From positions 1 through 64,000 of the forward strand of contig CAJNOJ010000108.1 of NCBI GenBank assembly GCA_905250025.1: a stretch of 64,000 nt of DNA. Reading direction: 5' to 3'. This document shows positions 37,233 through 48,797 of the stretch, in pieces. Position 1 is the stretch's first letter, and each line of letters opens with the position of its first letter. The stretch comes from Adineta ricciae (taxonomy: Eukaryota > Rotifera > Eurotatoria > Adinetida > Adinetidae). Position numbers and translations under genes: made by a program. The notes beneath the pieces were generated by a model. The model saw nothing but the letters and a program-made list of their open reading frames with translations. It searched no databases and was not told the DNA's origin.

Positions 37233-39389
37233 ATGTCATCGAAATCAAAATCATCGAAAGGAAGTTCACGTTCGAATAATACAATATCGCAGTTCGATCG
37301 TGGTCCCGTTCGAATTCTTAATCATTCGTCACCATTAAAACAATCAGAGGTCATCTCCTTACAACTACTATTCTTTGCATCGTTAGAAGTTCTTTCATTA
37401 ACATTAACAAACAATGATTCAACAAAATCACGTCCATTATTTCAATTATTATTACACATTTTAACAACAAGTGGAATCCTTCCATCATCAATGAATATCT
37501 CAGCCATGGCTGTGAATCAGTTAGATTTTGTTAGGAATTATGTTCGAACTTTACAGGCAGCAATTCAAACAGCTTTGAATATCATTCAACAACCTCCATC
37601 AACAACAGATGGGCCGACGATTGTCAGTATGTTAGAGAGAGATTTTGCCAAAATTTTACTAACGACTCCAATACCGCCAGTAACGCCACCTTCAAACATA
37701 AGCATCGACATCCCTCAACCAGATATTCAACTGAAAGTTCCATTACCGTTAGCTATGAATGGAACGGCTTCCTCAAATGGTTTTGATAATATTGTGATAT
37801 TGCGGTATGCGAGAGATTTCTATGAACTTGGAAGAATAGGCAAAGGTGCTTTCGGTAAGGAGAATGATGAGAAGTTTTCATTATTATTGTCGGTTCGTTT
37901 TAGGATCAGTCTTTCGTGCGAAAAATCGTTTGGATGATTGTACTTATGCAATAAAGAAGATTGTTTTCAAAGATAATTCAGAACGAACACGTCGACAAGC
38001 GGGTATAGCATTACGTGAAGTACGAGTTTTAGCATCGCTAAGCCATCCAAATATCGTTCAATACCATTGTGCGTGGCTGGAGTTAGTTCCCTGTGAAACA
38101 TCATTGCATCGACCGCGATCAGCATCACCACATTTACAGAAACAAAAATCTTTACCGCATAAGTATCATTCAGATTCAATAGATGAATTAATCGAATTTA
38201 AACGCACGCTTTCGTCAGCAACGGATGATGAAATGCAATTGAATCATTCATCAACATCACAAGTTGATGAGGATACCAGTGAGGTAAAAGATGGATTGTT
38301 TTCCATTGGTTTTACGAGAAGACTTTCGTTTGTTTTTAGACATCGGATTTGGAACAACAAAATCAACCTTCTAATACTCGTAGTCACCGTAAATCTCAGT
38401 CAGATGGTGCTAGTTCATCTCTCAGCCAATCGCAAGTCTTCTATCAACGCTCGATATCTAATGGAAGTTCATCTAATAAGCAACTAATTCCATTTCAAGC
38501 AGCTCAAAAACAACTTATTCCAGCGGCGACTGCTCCATCAGAGAACATCAATTCTCGACTTGTTCTTTTCATTCAGATGCAATCGTGTGATACAACTCTA
38601 TACACTTGGCTACGTCATCGCGATCAAGCAATTATTGACCAAACACCCGGTGTGCCCAAAGTATTGAATCAATTAGGTCAAAACGAATGTTGGCATATAT
38701 TCAAACAACTTCTATCTGCAGTTCAGGTAAATTCGATGAATCGATTTAAAAAACTCGCATCTAATCGATACAATATGTTCTAGTATCTCCATTCTCATTC
38801 ACTTGTTCATCGTGATATTAAGCCAAAAAACATTCTTCTCTCATACGAAGCAAAAGATCAATCATCTGTTCATGTTCGTTTAGGTGATTTCGGTTTAACA
38901 ACAATATTTGGTTCAGAACTCTCACCAAGTTCAGCACCACACTTTCAAATGGACGAATCTGCCGGTGTTGGCACACCTCTATATGCTCCACCTGAACAAT
39001 TGAATTCCCGTCATTGTATTGCCACATGTTATTCCGATTCATACAGTTTAGGAATTGTACTTTTTGAATTATTCAATATTTTTGGTACGGAATCCGAACG
39101 ATGTCATCTCCTAGCGGATTTACGTGATTATATGGAAGTGGGCAAAACATTTGCAGCAAATTATCCATTCGAGACAAGTCTTATTGAACAACTAGTGCAG
39201 ATTGAAAGCGAAAAACGATTGACTGTGGATGAAATTTTAGCGAAATACTCTCAAGAGATTCAACAACGAATTCGAAAACGACAAAGCTTAACAAAACAGA
39301 TGATTATTGATCAATTGCAAGAAACCTTAAAAGATAAAGACAAGAGAATTCAAGAATTAGAATCGGAATTAGAAAAAACTAAAACATAG
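37233..39389 (+). CDS. EIF2AK1: eIF2-alpha kinase 1 (heme-regulated inhibitor, HRI)
   Basis: Stress kinase that phosphorylates eIF2alpha and slows translation under heme loss, oxidative or mitochondrial stress. The N-terminal regulatory region (about 190 residues) includes LQLLFFASLEVLSLT. Kinase lobe 1: YELGRIGKGAFGSVFRAKNR, YAIKKI, LREVRVLASLSHPNIVQY. A long Ser/Gln-rich kinase insert follows (38090-38560), typical of eIF2alpha kinases. Lobe 2: SLVHRDIKPKNILLS, LGDFGLTT, and GVGTPLYAPPEQL (PPE rather than APE, as in related kinases). The C terminus is a coiled coil (LQETLKDKDKRIQELESELEK), characteristic of HRI among the four eIF2alpha kinases. Short introns near 37855, 38284 and 38728. Complete. 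Confidence 0.9.
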
Positions 39390-40138
39390 ATTTCTCCTTT
39401 GTTTTTCCTTGATTAGATTAATTATTTATATTTATTTAAGTACTAAACAGGAACAGAAACGACTTAGATCTGATAAATTTCTAAAATACCAAGTTTTCCA
39501 TGTGTGTATATTTTGATATTTTCTTAATATAATAAAGAAAAACATCAATTTGTTGTTTCTTATTCGGAACTTCAGAATTATAGAAAGATTTCCAGTAGAT
39601 TTTTATCCAATAACTATTTCATCCCGTATAAACCACTACTGTATCTGTATCTGTAAAATAGTCTGCAGATAATCAACAAAAGTACCAAAACACGCATTAC
39701 TCTGTATCATTTCTTTTCTGCTTCTTATTGTGGAACCGAAGGAAAAGAAAAGCGATTCGTAACTTTCTGACGAATGATCGCCTACTAAAAACTGTTTTTC
39801 GTTCGAGCAAAGAAATGTATCAGAGATGTCAGTTTTCGGAAAAATAACTTATTGTAGTCGATTGAACAACGTCGGGCATTGACTCAATTTAATCGCCCTC
39901 GCTTCCCTTACATATGCTTCAGTATGGTATTTGCCTATAGTCCTTATTCAAAAAGAGAAATTTGTTAAATCTTTCGAAGTCTTCTGCAAGAAAAAGAAAA
40001 AAAGCGTTTGATTTCAATCGATCTTTATCCACGTATACTAAAATGTTAACTTAACGTAGAAATTCTTTTCTTTCTGTGTAAATAAATACAACGTATACGG
40101 ATTCTTCTCAATCGATTATATTTTTAGAAAAGTATTCT
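39390..40138. other. Intergenic, no gene seen
   Basis: AT-rich spacer with a probable polyadenylation signal (aataaa near 39531). Just before the next start an acceptor-like gattatatttttag ends at 40127. Confidence 0.4.
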
Positions 40139-40819
40139 ATGGTCAATGATAAGAAGAATTTTATCAAATTGCTTATCTTAAGTGGTATAGTTCTATGCGT
40201 TTTATTCACATTAAACAAACGCGCGAAAAAGATGCATTTCTCGATTGAAAACCAATGGAATTCCGTGCCAATCACTGCCCATGAACCAGTTCAAATTCGT
40301 CTCCTATCCACCGATGATAAAAATCATCTCGCAATTGAAATCGATGCGCCATTTTTCAACGACCCAGCTCCACCAACAAAATCCTCGACACCTGGTTCAT
40401 ATCCCGAACTATGGAACTACGAAGTCGTAGAACTGTTCTTTCTATCATCATTAACAAATCATTATCTTGAATTAGAATTTTCTCCTCATGGTCATTATCT
40501 TGTTCTTCTCTTACTCGATCGTCGAAAAGAATTGAAACAAATGTTACCATTACCATTTTATCAAGTCGAACGACCTTCATCAACTCGATGGATTGGCCGC
40601 GCACGTATTCCCCGTTCGTTATTTCCCGCTCATGTTGATCGTTTCAATGCTTATGCTATTCATGGTGAAAATGACCAACGAACTTATGAATCTCTTTATC
40701 CAGCGCCGAGCGATAGTGTTAAACCTGATTTTCATCGCTTAGAATTCTTTCGCTCAATAGACTTCGAATCATTATTAAACATCGGCGAACATGACGGTGA
40801 TTCATGGCAGAATAACTAA
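40139..40819 (+). CDS. C4orf33: UPF0462 family protein (C4orf33 homologue) with N-terminal membrane segment
   Basis: Single exon, 226 residues. It matches vertebrate C4orf33 (UPF0462, function unknown) along the domain: MHFSIENQWNSVPITAHEPV, IEIDAPFFNDPAPP, LWNYEVVELFFLS, YLELEFSPHGHYLVLLL, RIPRSLFPAHVDRFNAYAIHG, YESLYPAPSD, KPDFHRLEFF. The fold is probably a beta-sandwich resembling carbohydrate-binding modules. Vertebrate proteins begin about where Met32 (40232) lies. Here about 31 extra residues include a hydrophobic segment (LLILSGIVLCVLFTL) flanked by Lys, so this copy could be membrane anchored. An acceptor 12 nt before the first ATG supports the longer form. Confidence 0.85.
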   Translation: MVNDKKNFIKLLILSGIVLCVLFTLNKRAKKMHFSIENQWNSVPITAHEPVQIRLLSTDDKNHLAIEIDAPFFNDPAPPTKSSTPGSYPELWNYEVVELFFLSSLTNHYLELEFSPHGHYLVLLLLDRRKELKQMLPLPFYQVERPSSTRWIGRARIPRSLFPAHVDRFNAYAIHGENDQRTYESLYPAPSDSVKPDFHRLEFFRSIDFESLLNIGEHDGDSWQNN

Positions 40820-41464
40820 TGTCTCATATGTAAATTTTGATTTTATAAACGAAAAGTGAAGTTGTTGAAGTGTGTAAACGAACAGTGATTATAAATTGAT
40901 CCGATTTATTTCATATTCTCTATAAAGAAATAAAAATTGACTTTTCTTTTCAAAAAAAAAATGCCACCGAAGTAAGTAATGAACACAAAATCGGCTCAAC
41001 ACTACGACTAATCATCAGTTGTTTAATTTGTCAAATGGACATCTTGTCTTTTGTTCTTTGTGTTTAAGAAGTGTCCATCAACGTAAAAGTTTGTCAAAGC
41101 GTTATTCAACATCGACAATCCATGATGATTCAAGTGATGAAAAAGGTGAAGATTGTTACTCTTTGATTTGTTCAAAGAAGTCTTTTTCTTCTACTTGTCG
41201 TTCTCCATTTCATTCTCTTCCATTGACTCACTTAAACTAAGCAAAAAATTGAAATGATTTAACACAAACAACAACATTTCTCACTCACGTTTGCTTATTG
41301 ACGTTGTTAACGACGAGAACAATGACATTGTTCCTTCGTCGTCCACACAACAGTTTTTCTCTCTCTCTCTCCTTCTTTCAATCATTTAACTTCAAACTCG
41401 ACAAAACTTTTTTTTCAATTTTTCTTCTGGTCTTGTTAACGATTTCACTGTAATTCATTATGAA
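40820..41464 (+). other. Spacer, possible first exon of LRRC71
   Basis: An ATG at 40961 starts MPPK and runs straight into a strong donor (gtaagt). Joined to an AG just after 41465 it would give an in-frame alternative N terminus for the next gene through an intron of about 0.5 kb. A 73-codon frame at 41019-41240 has no motif. Confidence 0.3.
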
Positions 41465-43699
41465 ATGACAAGCAAAGCAGCACGTATCAAAACGACAGCA
41501 GCAAATGCTGCAAGTAACGCTGCGAAAAAGACCGACTCAGGTATTAATTATTCCAACAGGAAAGAGAAACACAAAGCAATTATAATTATGCACTTCTCAA
41601 TTAATGAAATATTTATTTCAATCTCTTGTTTTTTTTTATTGTTGTTTATTAGCTGAACCGTATCATTGCAAAGGAAAATTTATCGAAGATTTCGATGCGC
41701 TATGTCGACAAGCACAAGTTACTTTTATGATTCCAGTTGTTACACGAGCACGAGTGCCGGGAACTCCAATGGCAGCTTCATCAACAGCAGAAGTCAAAGA
41801 CAAGGCGGCTCCAAAAGGTGCGAAAGCAGCTGCCAATAAAGAACGAGAAGCTGCAGCAGCAGCAGCCGCCGCCGCCGCCGCCGCCGCCGCTGCCCTCCAA
41901 CAGCAACAATCACATACGGACGGTGATCTTGGAGAATCCTCTCGTGGTTTGTCAAATCTTAAATATCTTTCTCTTTTCCTACTCAAACATTTCCTTTAGA
42001 GGAAGCGATACCTAAAACATATACTCTTTGTGACCATCTCAAATATTTTAAACCGAAAATCCAAGTAGAAATGGAAAATCCCGATAAACAAGATACTTTG
42101 ACGGAAATTCATATTCACGGATGGAAAATTGATCGACAAATCTTAGATTTCTTCGTTCAATCCTTTCCAACACTAGATCGACTACATACACTTAATTTTT
42201 GGCATACCGGCTTTACTGATGACACTCTGAAACAATTAGCGTCTTTCCTTCCAAAATGTCCAAGCATTCGCACGTTAGTTCTCGATAATAATCCGATTCC
42301 ACTCGAGCGCTACGATGTGCTTTTGATGGATGATAACTCTCCGATTGTAAATTTATCTCTTCGACATTGTCGAATTACCGAGCGTGGCGCTGCATCGATT
42401 GCTCAAGGTTTAGGAAATGAACGAAGACAAAACAAAAAACTTCAAACACTTAATTTAGCGTACAATTCATTAGGTGATATCGGTGCTGAATATATCGCAC
42501 AAGGTTTGAGGTTTAATCGAACTTTGCTTGTGCTAAATTTAAGTGCTAATGACATTACTGATCAAGGTGCTCGAAAACTCGCTGAAGTACTCAGCAAATT
42601 TCCATTAACACAAGAAGAATTGGCCTATCGAAGAAAATTAATTCTATATTCATCATCAGAACACGCCGCTGGTGCTCATTCAGCGCGGCGAGGAGATCGA
42701 CGAACGTCGTTCAATTCAAGTCCAACAGGTGTGTCCAGAAAAAAATCAGGCCTGGCAGCTGCGACACTACCCGCCAAAATCAAAGGTGGAACGGGTACAA
42801 CGGGCGGCAAAGTTTGTCTCTTGGAAGGTTTTATTCAAACATTGTTTTTTCGCAAATAGGCTGATGGTAAAGAGACCTTGAAAGCGCCAAAAAAAGAAGA
42901 TAAGGCCGCGAAGAACAACGCAACCATCGCTGCTAGTAAAACGACAAAAGGCCCGGCTGGTAAACCAAGTACCGAAAAAAATTCGAAACTATCGAGCACA
43001 ATGAAAGCTTCGGATAAGAACGCAGGAAATCGTTCGGCGACACAAAGTGAAACTGAAGTAAATCATTTCGTTTTTCTTTCTCAACTTCTTTCTTATCAGA
43101 ACTCTTTATGCTTTACATATTTGCACAATGATGTTATATTTTCTTTATGACTATTGCAATTTTTTACAGTTCAATCTCGGCGAAGGTATTCCATTACTTG
43201 ATCCGAATGCCGTCCTAGTCGATGATGATTTTGTTCTCCCGGGAAACCGTTGTTTACTTAGTTTAAATCTAACAAGTAGAAAATGACTTGTTTTCAAAGT
43301 TATGAAGTTTGTCTTTCATTTCGATAGAAAATCATATATCTGCAACAGGAGTTGAACATTTTCTTCAAGCAATACGATATCAAAAGACGTTTGCTGATTT
43401 AAACTATTCGGCACGAAATTCTTCATCAGCTGGGAACCCGGTGAATCCCAGTCAAGGTCTTCTTCGACTTGAATTACAGGTAAATCGAAAAGACGAACCG
43501 TCTTTAAGTACTCTTGTTGCTTCTCTTTTAGCGCAATGATTTCGTTACTTCCGAATGTGAGGCTTTCGAAAAGATTGAAAACTTGCTCAGAAACCGTCGT
43601 GAACCTATTTTCAAAAGCAAAGAACCTGAAGAGATTCCAACCAGTGGCAGAGAAACGGCTGGCGCTTCTCATTCAAAAACCCGTACAGGTTCCTATTAA
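41465..43699 (+). CDS. LRRC71: Leucine-rich repeat-containing protein 71
   Basis: LRRC71 is an axoneme/cilium-associated LRR protein of poorly known role. Parts: a basic Ala-rich N terminus, a poly-Ala run (41853-41895), and the conserved entry block HLKYFKPKIQVEMENP and EIHIHGWKIDRQIL. LRRs follow (LNFWHTGFTDDTLKQL, TLVLDNNPIPLERY, LSLRHCRITERGA, LNLAYNSLGDIGAEYIAQGL, LNLSANDITDQGARKLAEVL). Next is a long Lys/Ala/Thr-rich linker, then the C-terminal block LLDPNAVLVDDDFVLPGNR, LLSLNLTKNHISATGVEHFL. Order and linker match vertebrate LRRC71. The end is ambiguous: read-through stops at 43697-43699 (TRTGSY), while a possible extra 64-nt intron from 43688 would give TRTGTKH. The start is also uncertain. 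Confidence 0.85.
41853..41895 (+). repeat. GCA/GCC triplet repeat (poly-Ala in LRRC71)
   Basis: GCA and GCC triplets in tandem encode a run of about 15 alanines. The GC-rich tract stands out against the AT-rich surroundings and is likely length-variable. Confidence 0.85.
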
Positions 43700-45467
43700 A
43701 GAAAAAACATTTCATAGTAAAAAAAATACCGAACTTGTCGTTGTTTTCTAGGAACGAAACATTGAACGAACGCTTGTGAGACCAGCTTTCGTGATAATCT
43801 CAAAAAATGCATTCAATCTCGATTTGAGGACTATCACAAGAACTGGCCACATTTCGAAACTTTCCAACAAGCGTTTCATCTTCCAAACTTACTACTTCAT
43901 CTGTTGTTCGTCGTCGCATTTCGTTTATCACCCTTCTCTCTTCTCTCTCTCTCGCATGATATATTTATTCCTCACCACACATATACAAAGTAAAAGAGTC
44001 TTATCTTAAGTGCACAACAATCTTTCTCTCTCTCCTTCTCTCTGATGATGACAGTCAGTCGCTTTTTTTTTCGTCGTCGTCGTTTAACCTTCGCGTTTTT
44101 TCTCTTCTCTTACTTACACAGATATACACGAAAAATGAAAATGTGTGCGTGTGGGTTTTTCAGGATAAAAAACGAAACGAATACTTATTTCATGTATGAG
44201 AAATATTTGATTCTGTCTGAGAGAGAGAGAAAAAAGTCGAAAAAGACGTGCAATGAAGATATGCTATGAAAACGAAGGAACGAGAAAAATGATAATTCAC
44301 AATGATAACAGCTATATTACTTAACGCAGGTGATCTATTTACTTTTCGAATATGAAGACAGCTGAGACGATAAAAACGAGAGAGAGAATTATATCATAAA
44401 ATCGACAAACTTCTTTTTTTTATAAGGCTATTGAGACAACAAAGGCCTTTTGAAACGAAGAAGACGAAGAAAGACGACGATGAAGAATTGATTTTATTGT
44501 CGTTGTTATTGAGATGAGCACTTAAACTATATCAAATATGCAAGAAGTTAATCCTTTGGTTAAATAATCGTTCGATTTATCTGAACAAAATGATGAATAA
44601 TCAGATTGTCAATGAATATCACATGAGAATTTCGCGATTCGGATACATTTTTTCGTTGTTCATGAGAAACTGATTCGATTGTATGTTTCTCTTGACCGAC
44701 AGATATGCGAGTTTTAAGAACGAACATTGTTGAAAGAAAGTGATTGATAAATTTCTCGTTATCAGTTGATTGAGTGCCGTTAGAATCGATGATTTTGTCA
44801 TGTTTATTAGATGCATTCGAATGTTTTGAACAACAAAATCGATTTATGTATGTACGATTTCATATGGCAGAAGTGTTTTATCAAGAGTTAAGTGATTTAT
44901 GTAACCGTGGAGAGATATTCGTTGATTGAATTTCAAAGGACATTCGAGATTTCGAAGTGCAAATATAATTTTTGTGACGCACGTAGATCCTGTGGATTTT
45001 CTATGAAGAAAATGGAAGTTGTGTTGCGACTATCTATGGGATATCATCGAGAATCATGTTCAAAGACTTTAATTCGATGAAAAACTACATGAACGCTGGT
45101 TTCTTACCATTCATGACATTGACTGTGAGGTAATGATGAATTTTTATGTAGGAAATGATTCCCTGTTGGATGATAATTATTTTCATAATAATAGAAAAAC
45201 ATCCTTTTAGGTATTTTTCTCTCGATGAGATACAAGATTTAGTTTTAAACTTGCACGATTGAATTTTGGATGTAAATGAATGATGAATAAGGTGATTTTA
45301 TACTAAAGATGTTTTTTTCTTGTTTTCTTTTCACTTTTTGGAATACAGACAGTGAAAACAACACAAACAGAAAGGTGACACCGGTAAAACTGGTTGTATA
45401 AGAGAAAAAAAACTAAAAGCTTGAGATATACTAAATTTTTGTCTGCTCCAGTTGAATTTCAAGTCGC
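43700..45467. other. Intergenic between convergent genes
   Basis: Lies between the 3' ends of LRRC71 (plus) and NDPK (minus). Contains CT and GA microsatellite stretches (43935-43960, 44025-44045, 44220-44235). Short frames have no motif. Confidence 0.45.
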
Positions 45468-46106
45468 TTATTCATAGATCCATCGTTCAGCAGTGTGTGG
45501 CCAGTTAGCGATTTCATCTGGACGGAACCATAAGTCAATTTCACGTTTGGCGGCTTTTTCGGAATCGCTACCATGAACAATGTTACTAAAATTTTTCAAA
45601 AATCCTGATAAGTCAACAAACTTCGAAGAAAAATTCACTTTCTTACCGTCCGGTAACAATAGCGTAGTCACCACGGATGGTACCAGGTTCAGATTTAGCC
45701 GGGTCAGTAGCACCAAGCATCTTACGACCAACTGTAATAACGTTTAAACCTTCCCAAACCTACAACGATCAGAACACGGTATTTTTCTAAAAGCGTAACT
45801 TCAATGCATCGTCTTACCATAGCAACGACTGGTCCGCTGCCGATGTAGGACAAGAGTGGTTCGTAGAATTTCTTGCCTTTGTGTTCTTCGTAGTGGCTTT
45901 CGAGTAAAGCTCGTGGGGCCTAAAAAAAGAAAGTTGTTTGTGTTCACAGTACAAATTCGATCTGAGGAAAACATTACTTGGATCATTTTAAGAGCCACGA
46001 GTTTGTAACCACGTTGTTCAAAACGGCGGAGGATATCACCGACAAGTCCTCGTTGAACACCATCGGGTTTAATCATGATAAATGAACGTTCAGTAGCATC
46101 AGCCAT
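45468..46106 (-). CDS. NME2: Nucleoside diphosphate kinase (group I, NME1/2-like)
   Basis: Transfers the gamma-phosphate between nucleoside triphosphates and diphosphates through a phospho-histidine. Four exons; the first is 45978-46106. [20 protein letters not shown] is the canonical start, followed by [71 protein letters not shown]. The active-site His is in [16 protein letters not shown], and the end is [10 protein letters not shown]...WIYE. About 151 residues, the group I length. Introns are 55-60 nt. An acceptor-like TTTACTTGTAG lies upstream of the ATG. Symbol given at family level; NME1 and NME2 cannot be told apart in invertebrates. Confidence 0.96.
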
Positions 46107-46454
46107 TTTTTCCGAATGAAGGTTTGACGACGTTAATTGATCGAAAATCTACAAGTAAATTTTCAAATTATTCACAAAATCTTCCACTGATGATCGGCCT
46201 GTATTTTCATTTCATCACAACGTTTACTTTAGAGAATGTCTTTTACAAAGAGTGAAAGTTTAAGAATATAAGAGAGAAAAACAAGCATTATAGAAGTGTG
46301 TAACCCCTTTTCTCTTGGAGAAAAAAAAACAAACCGAAGTGGAGGGTTCGGAGTGCGATAGAAAAGACGAGAAAGAAAGAAAAATAAAATGTCTACTCAG
46401 CTGGCTAGAGGACAACAATATATACACGTGCTGACGTGTACACCAGCAGTATCG

Positions 46455-46700
46455 TCAAACTAATGAAATCGATCCACTGCTATTCGGAATAGATTCCTCC
46501 ATTAACATTTTCTACAATAGATGGCAATAAGTTCTAAAATCAAATCAACTAACCTTTCCATCGGTACACGATGAATCGTCATTTGATTGTTGTGAACATT
46601 GTTCTTGTTGTTCATCAATGTAAAGATTCGCTGTTGATGGGTCACAACAACTGTGCGTGATTAGAGTTAATGTAATTAATAAAACAATCAGACCGAACAT
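46455..46700 (-). CDS. Small secreted protein with amidation-like GKK site, unknown
   Basis: Two exons (46554-46700, 46455-46511, 42-nt intron with good GT/AG ends) give 67 residues; a longer in-frame start at 46745 is possible. The start MFGLIVLLITLTLITHSCC is a signal peptide. The mature part is acidic and Gln/Ser-rich with two further cysteines eight residues apart (CSQQSNDDSSC), followed by TDGKK, which is read across the splice joint, and a short tail ending SISLV. Gly-Lys-Lys is the classical cleavage and amidation signal of neuropeptide precursors. Family unknown; a small secreted peptide precursor is inferred. Confidence 0.5.
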
Positions 46701-46706
46701 AGTTTT

Positions 46707-47177
46707 TTCACTCTCTTCCGAGAAATATCTAACATACAAATGCAATAGTTGGTCACAGATGCATTTCTGAAGAAGAGAAAAGGAAAAAAGCTGGGCGATA
46801 CGATCGATTCACTCGTGGTGAAGCAGGCCGAGTCAGAAGATATAAATATCTTCGTTTAATTGAAGATAATCAGCTTTCTCTTTTTTTTTTTAAATAGAAT
46901 ATGATAAGAACGAAGGTTTTGCTTTTAATTCGTTGTTTATTCTTTTATAATTAGAATTGAACTCATTATTCATATGCACATAGTGAAAATAAACAAGAAG
47001 AGCTTTGCAGATGCCATTCAACAATCTTTGTTTTATTAAACATCCGACCACAAACATGCTGATCATCGCTGCGGTCTCTTTCATAGTTTTTTTTTCAAAT
47101 ATCTAAACAAGTAAAAATAAAACGCAACAGTCCGTATAGATACCATAACATCGACGTCGTTTTCTACCTTTGATTGT
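46707..47177. other. Spacer between two minus-strand secreted-protein genes
   Basis: AT-rich, no coding signal. It contains the 3' UTR of the precursor gene to the right and the probable leader of the 67-residue gene. Confidence 0.35.
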
Positions 47178-48227
47178 TCATCTTCCGCTAGAAAGGAAAC
47201 ATATAAGATCTCTGCGATGAGTGAAGACAGCGACTTACACGAGATAAGGATCCATTTCAGCTGGATATGGATACGATTTGACTTTTCGAGATTCGAGCAT
47301 TTGATGAATGAAATCAATTGAAATCGGCCCGTCAACCGAATGTTTCCAGCGTTTAGAAAATCGTGTTTGCGGACGATTCAAGCAGAATTGCCTAAAAAAA
47401 AGAAGAACACTTTCCTTCAACAAAAACGAAACTGTTTCGACAATATTCACATACGATAGTTCATTGATACGAATAACTGCAGAGATTTCATCCTTCTTTT
47501 CATATTGTGACAGATCACTAAAACCAGACGATGTGATTTCGTTCTATTCGAATGACTCTTTACCGTTTCGAAACTTCTTCACATGATTCGAACAGATTGA
47601 ACGCAGGCGGTTCTCCATGCTCTTTGATAAAAACACTGATAAAATTTGTCATCTCTTCCGAATCTTTTGTTATACTAAACAACAGATATTCTGTCGAGTT
47701 TGATACGCATTCAGAATTCCCCATGACTACCTGCATAAGTAAGCATGAAAGTCATGTTTTTTGGAACCACTCGTTTCCGTTCCGCTTTTAGTCAGCGGTT
47801 CATTATCATGATTATGATGAATTTTATGACTTGTAGATAGAAAACGATTCATATCAGGAAATGGCATTGCAAAGCGTTTTTCTCTAAACAAAAGGGATTC
47901 AATGAAATTTTAACGAGTTATTCATGGGTAACGTACGTTGAAGTCTTTGTCTCCGATGCGGGTTCTTGTTTTTGTGGTAATCTAATGAAAATTTGTTTGA
48001 AACAGATAGTTCAAAAGATTTCTTTCAACTTACTGTGAAACATATGAACAAAGTTGATCAATTTGACTAGGTGAGAGATTAGCAAGACTAAAAAGACGAT
48101 TTTTCAACGAAATTTGTTGATAAATGAGATACACTTACTTAGTAGAAACAGTCAATGGGTAAGTGTAAATTGAATCTTTAATTGTTAACATAAAAATACA
48201 TGAGAAAACAATAGTAAAGAAGTTCAT
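47178..48227 (-). CDS. Candidate neuropeptide/prohormone precursor
   Basis: A gene of about eight short exons assembled by eye. The start MNFFTIVFSCIFMLTIKDS is a plausible signal peptide (ATG at 48225-48227). Then come LANLSPSQIDQLCSYVSQ, a Lys-Arg at TEKRFAMPFPDMNRF, a middle part with STEYLLFSITKDSEEM and FESCEEVSKRDL, and CLNRPQTRFSKRWKHSV. The last large exon reads WKHSVDGPISIDFIHQML, then YPYPAEMDPYL. With the consensus donor (GT/GTAAGT) the final joint adds Val-Gly-Arg and stops. So a peptide of about 36 residues would be bounded by KR and by an amidation/cleavage GR at the very C terminus. The core PISIDF resembles CRF/DH44-type peptides (PISLDL in CRF), but over only a few residues. 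Another donor choice would change the last residues. Confidence 0.5.
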
Positions 48228-48778
48228 GGTGCAGTATTTCAAGAATAAAAAATATTAATCTAAAGTAAAGAACAATTCTTCTCTCTCTTGGAAATATAAA
48301 AATGTGAAAGAAGTTAAGACATAAATTTCCGTGGATGAAGTCGCTTTTTATCACGGGATTTTTCGTCATTATCGAAGATATGTTATGTTCTTTCAATGAT
48401 AGGAAAATCGTGCATAATTTTGCTACTAATTTCTGTTTCCTCCATACCTGAGCGTAAATATTAAATAGAAAAAAATACGTAGAACAATTGTTTTGTTTCG
48501 TAAAGAAGTCTCACCCACTTTATTGATCGATCTTTGACGTCAATCGACGAGTTTAATTTGTCTACAAATTATTATAAAATATTAATTTAATTAAACATAC
48601 AAATATGTGTAAATATACCTTTGTTAACGACTTCTGCAGATGTCTTGTCAATGTTTTCACAGAGACTATTCTAAACTTAGTGGTAAGCGTTAATCAATTG
48701 ACAATTATCTAGAATGCAAGTCAAGCAAAATGGAAAAATTCCTAGCTATTATGTAAGTTAAAGACTCTGTGAAGAAAA

Positions 48779-48797
48779 AGAGAGAGAGAGAGAGAGG
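48779..48797. repeat. (GA)n microsatellite
   Basis: Perfect GA dinucleotide run of about 18 bases. Confidence 0.85.
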
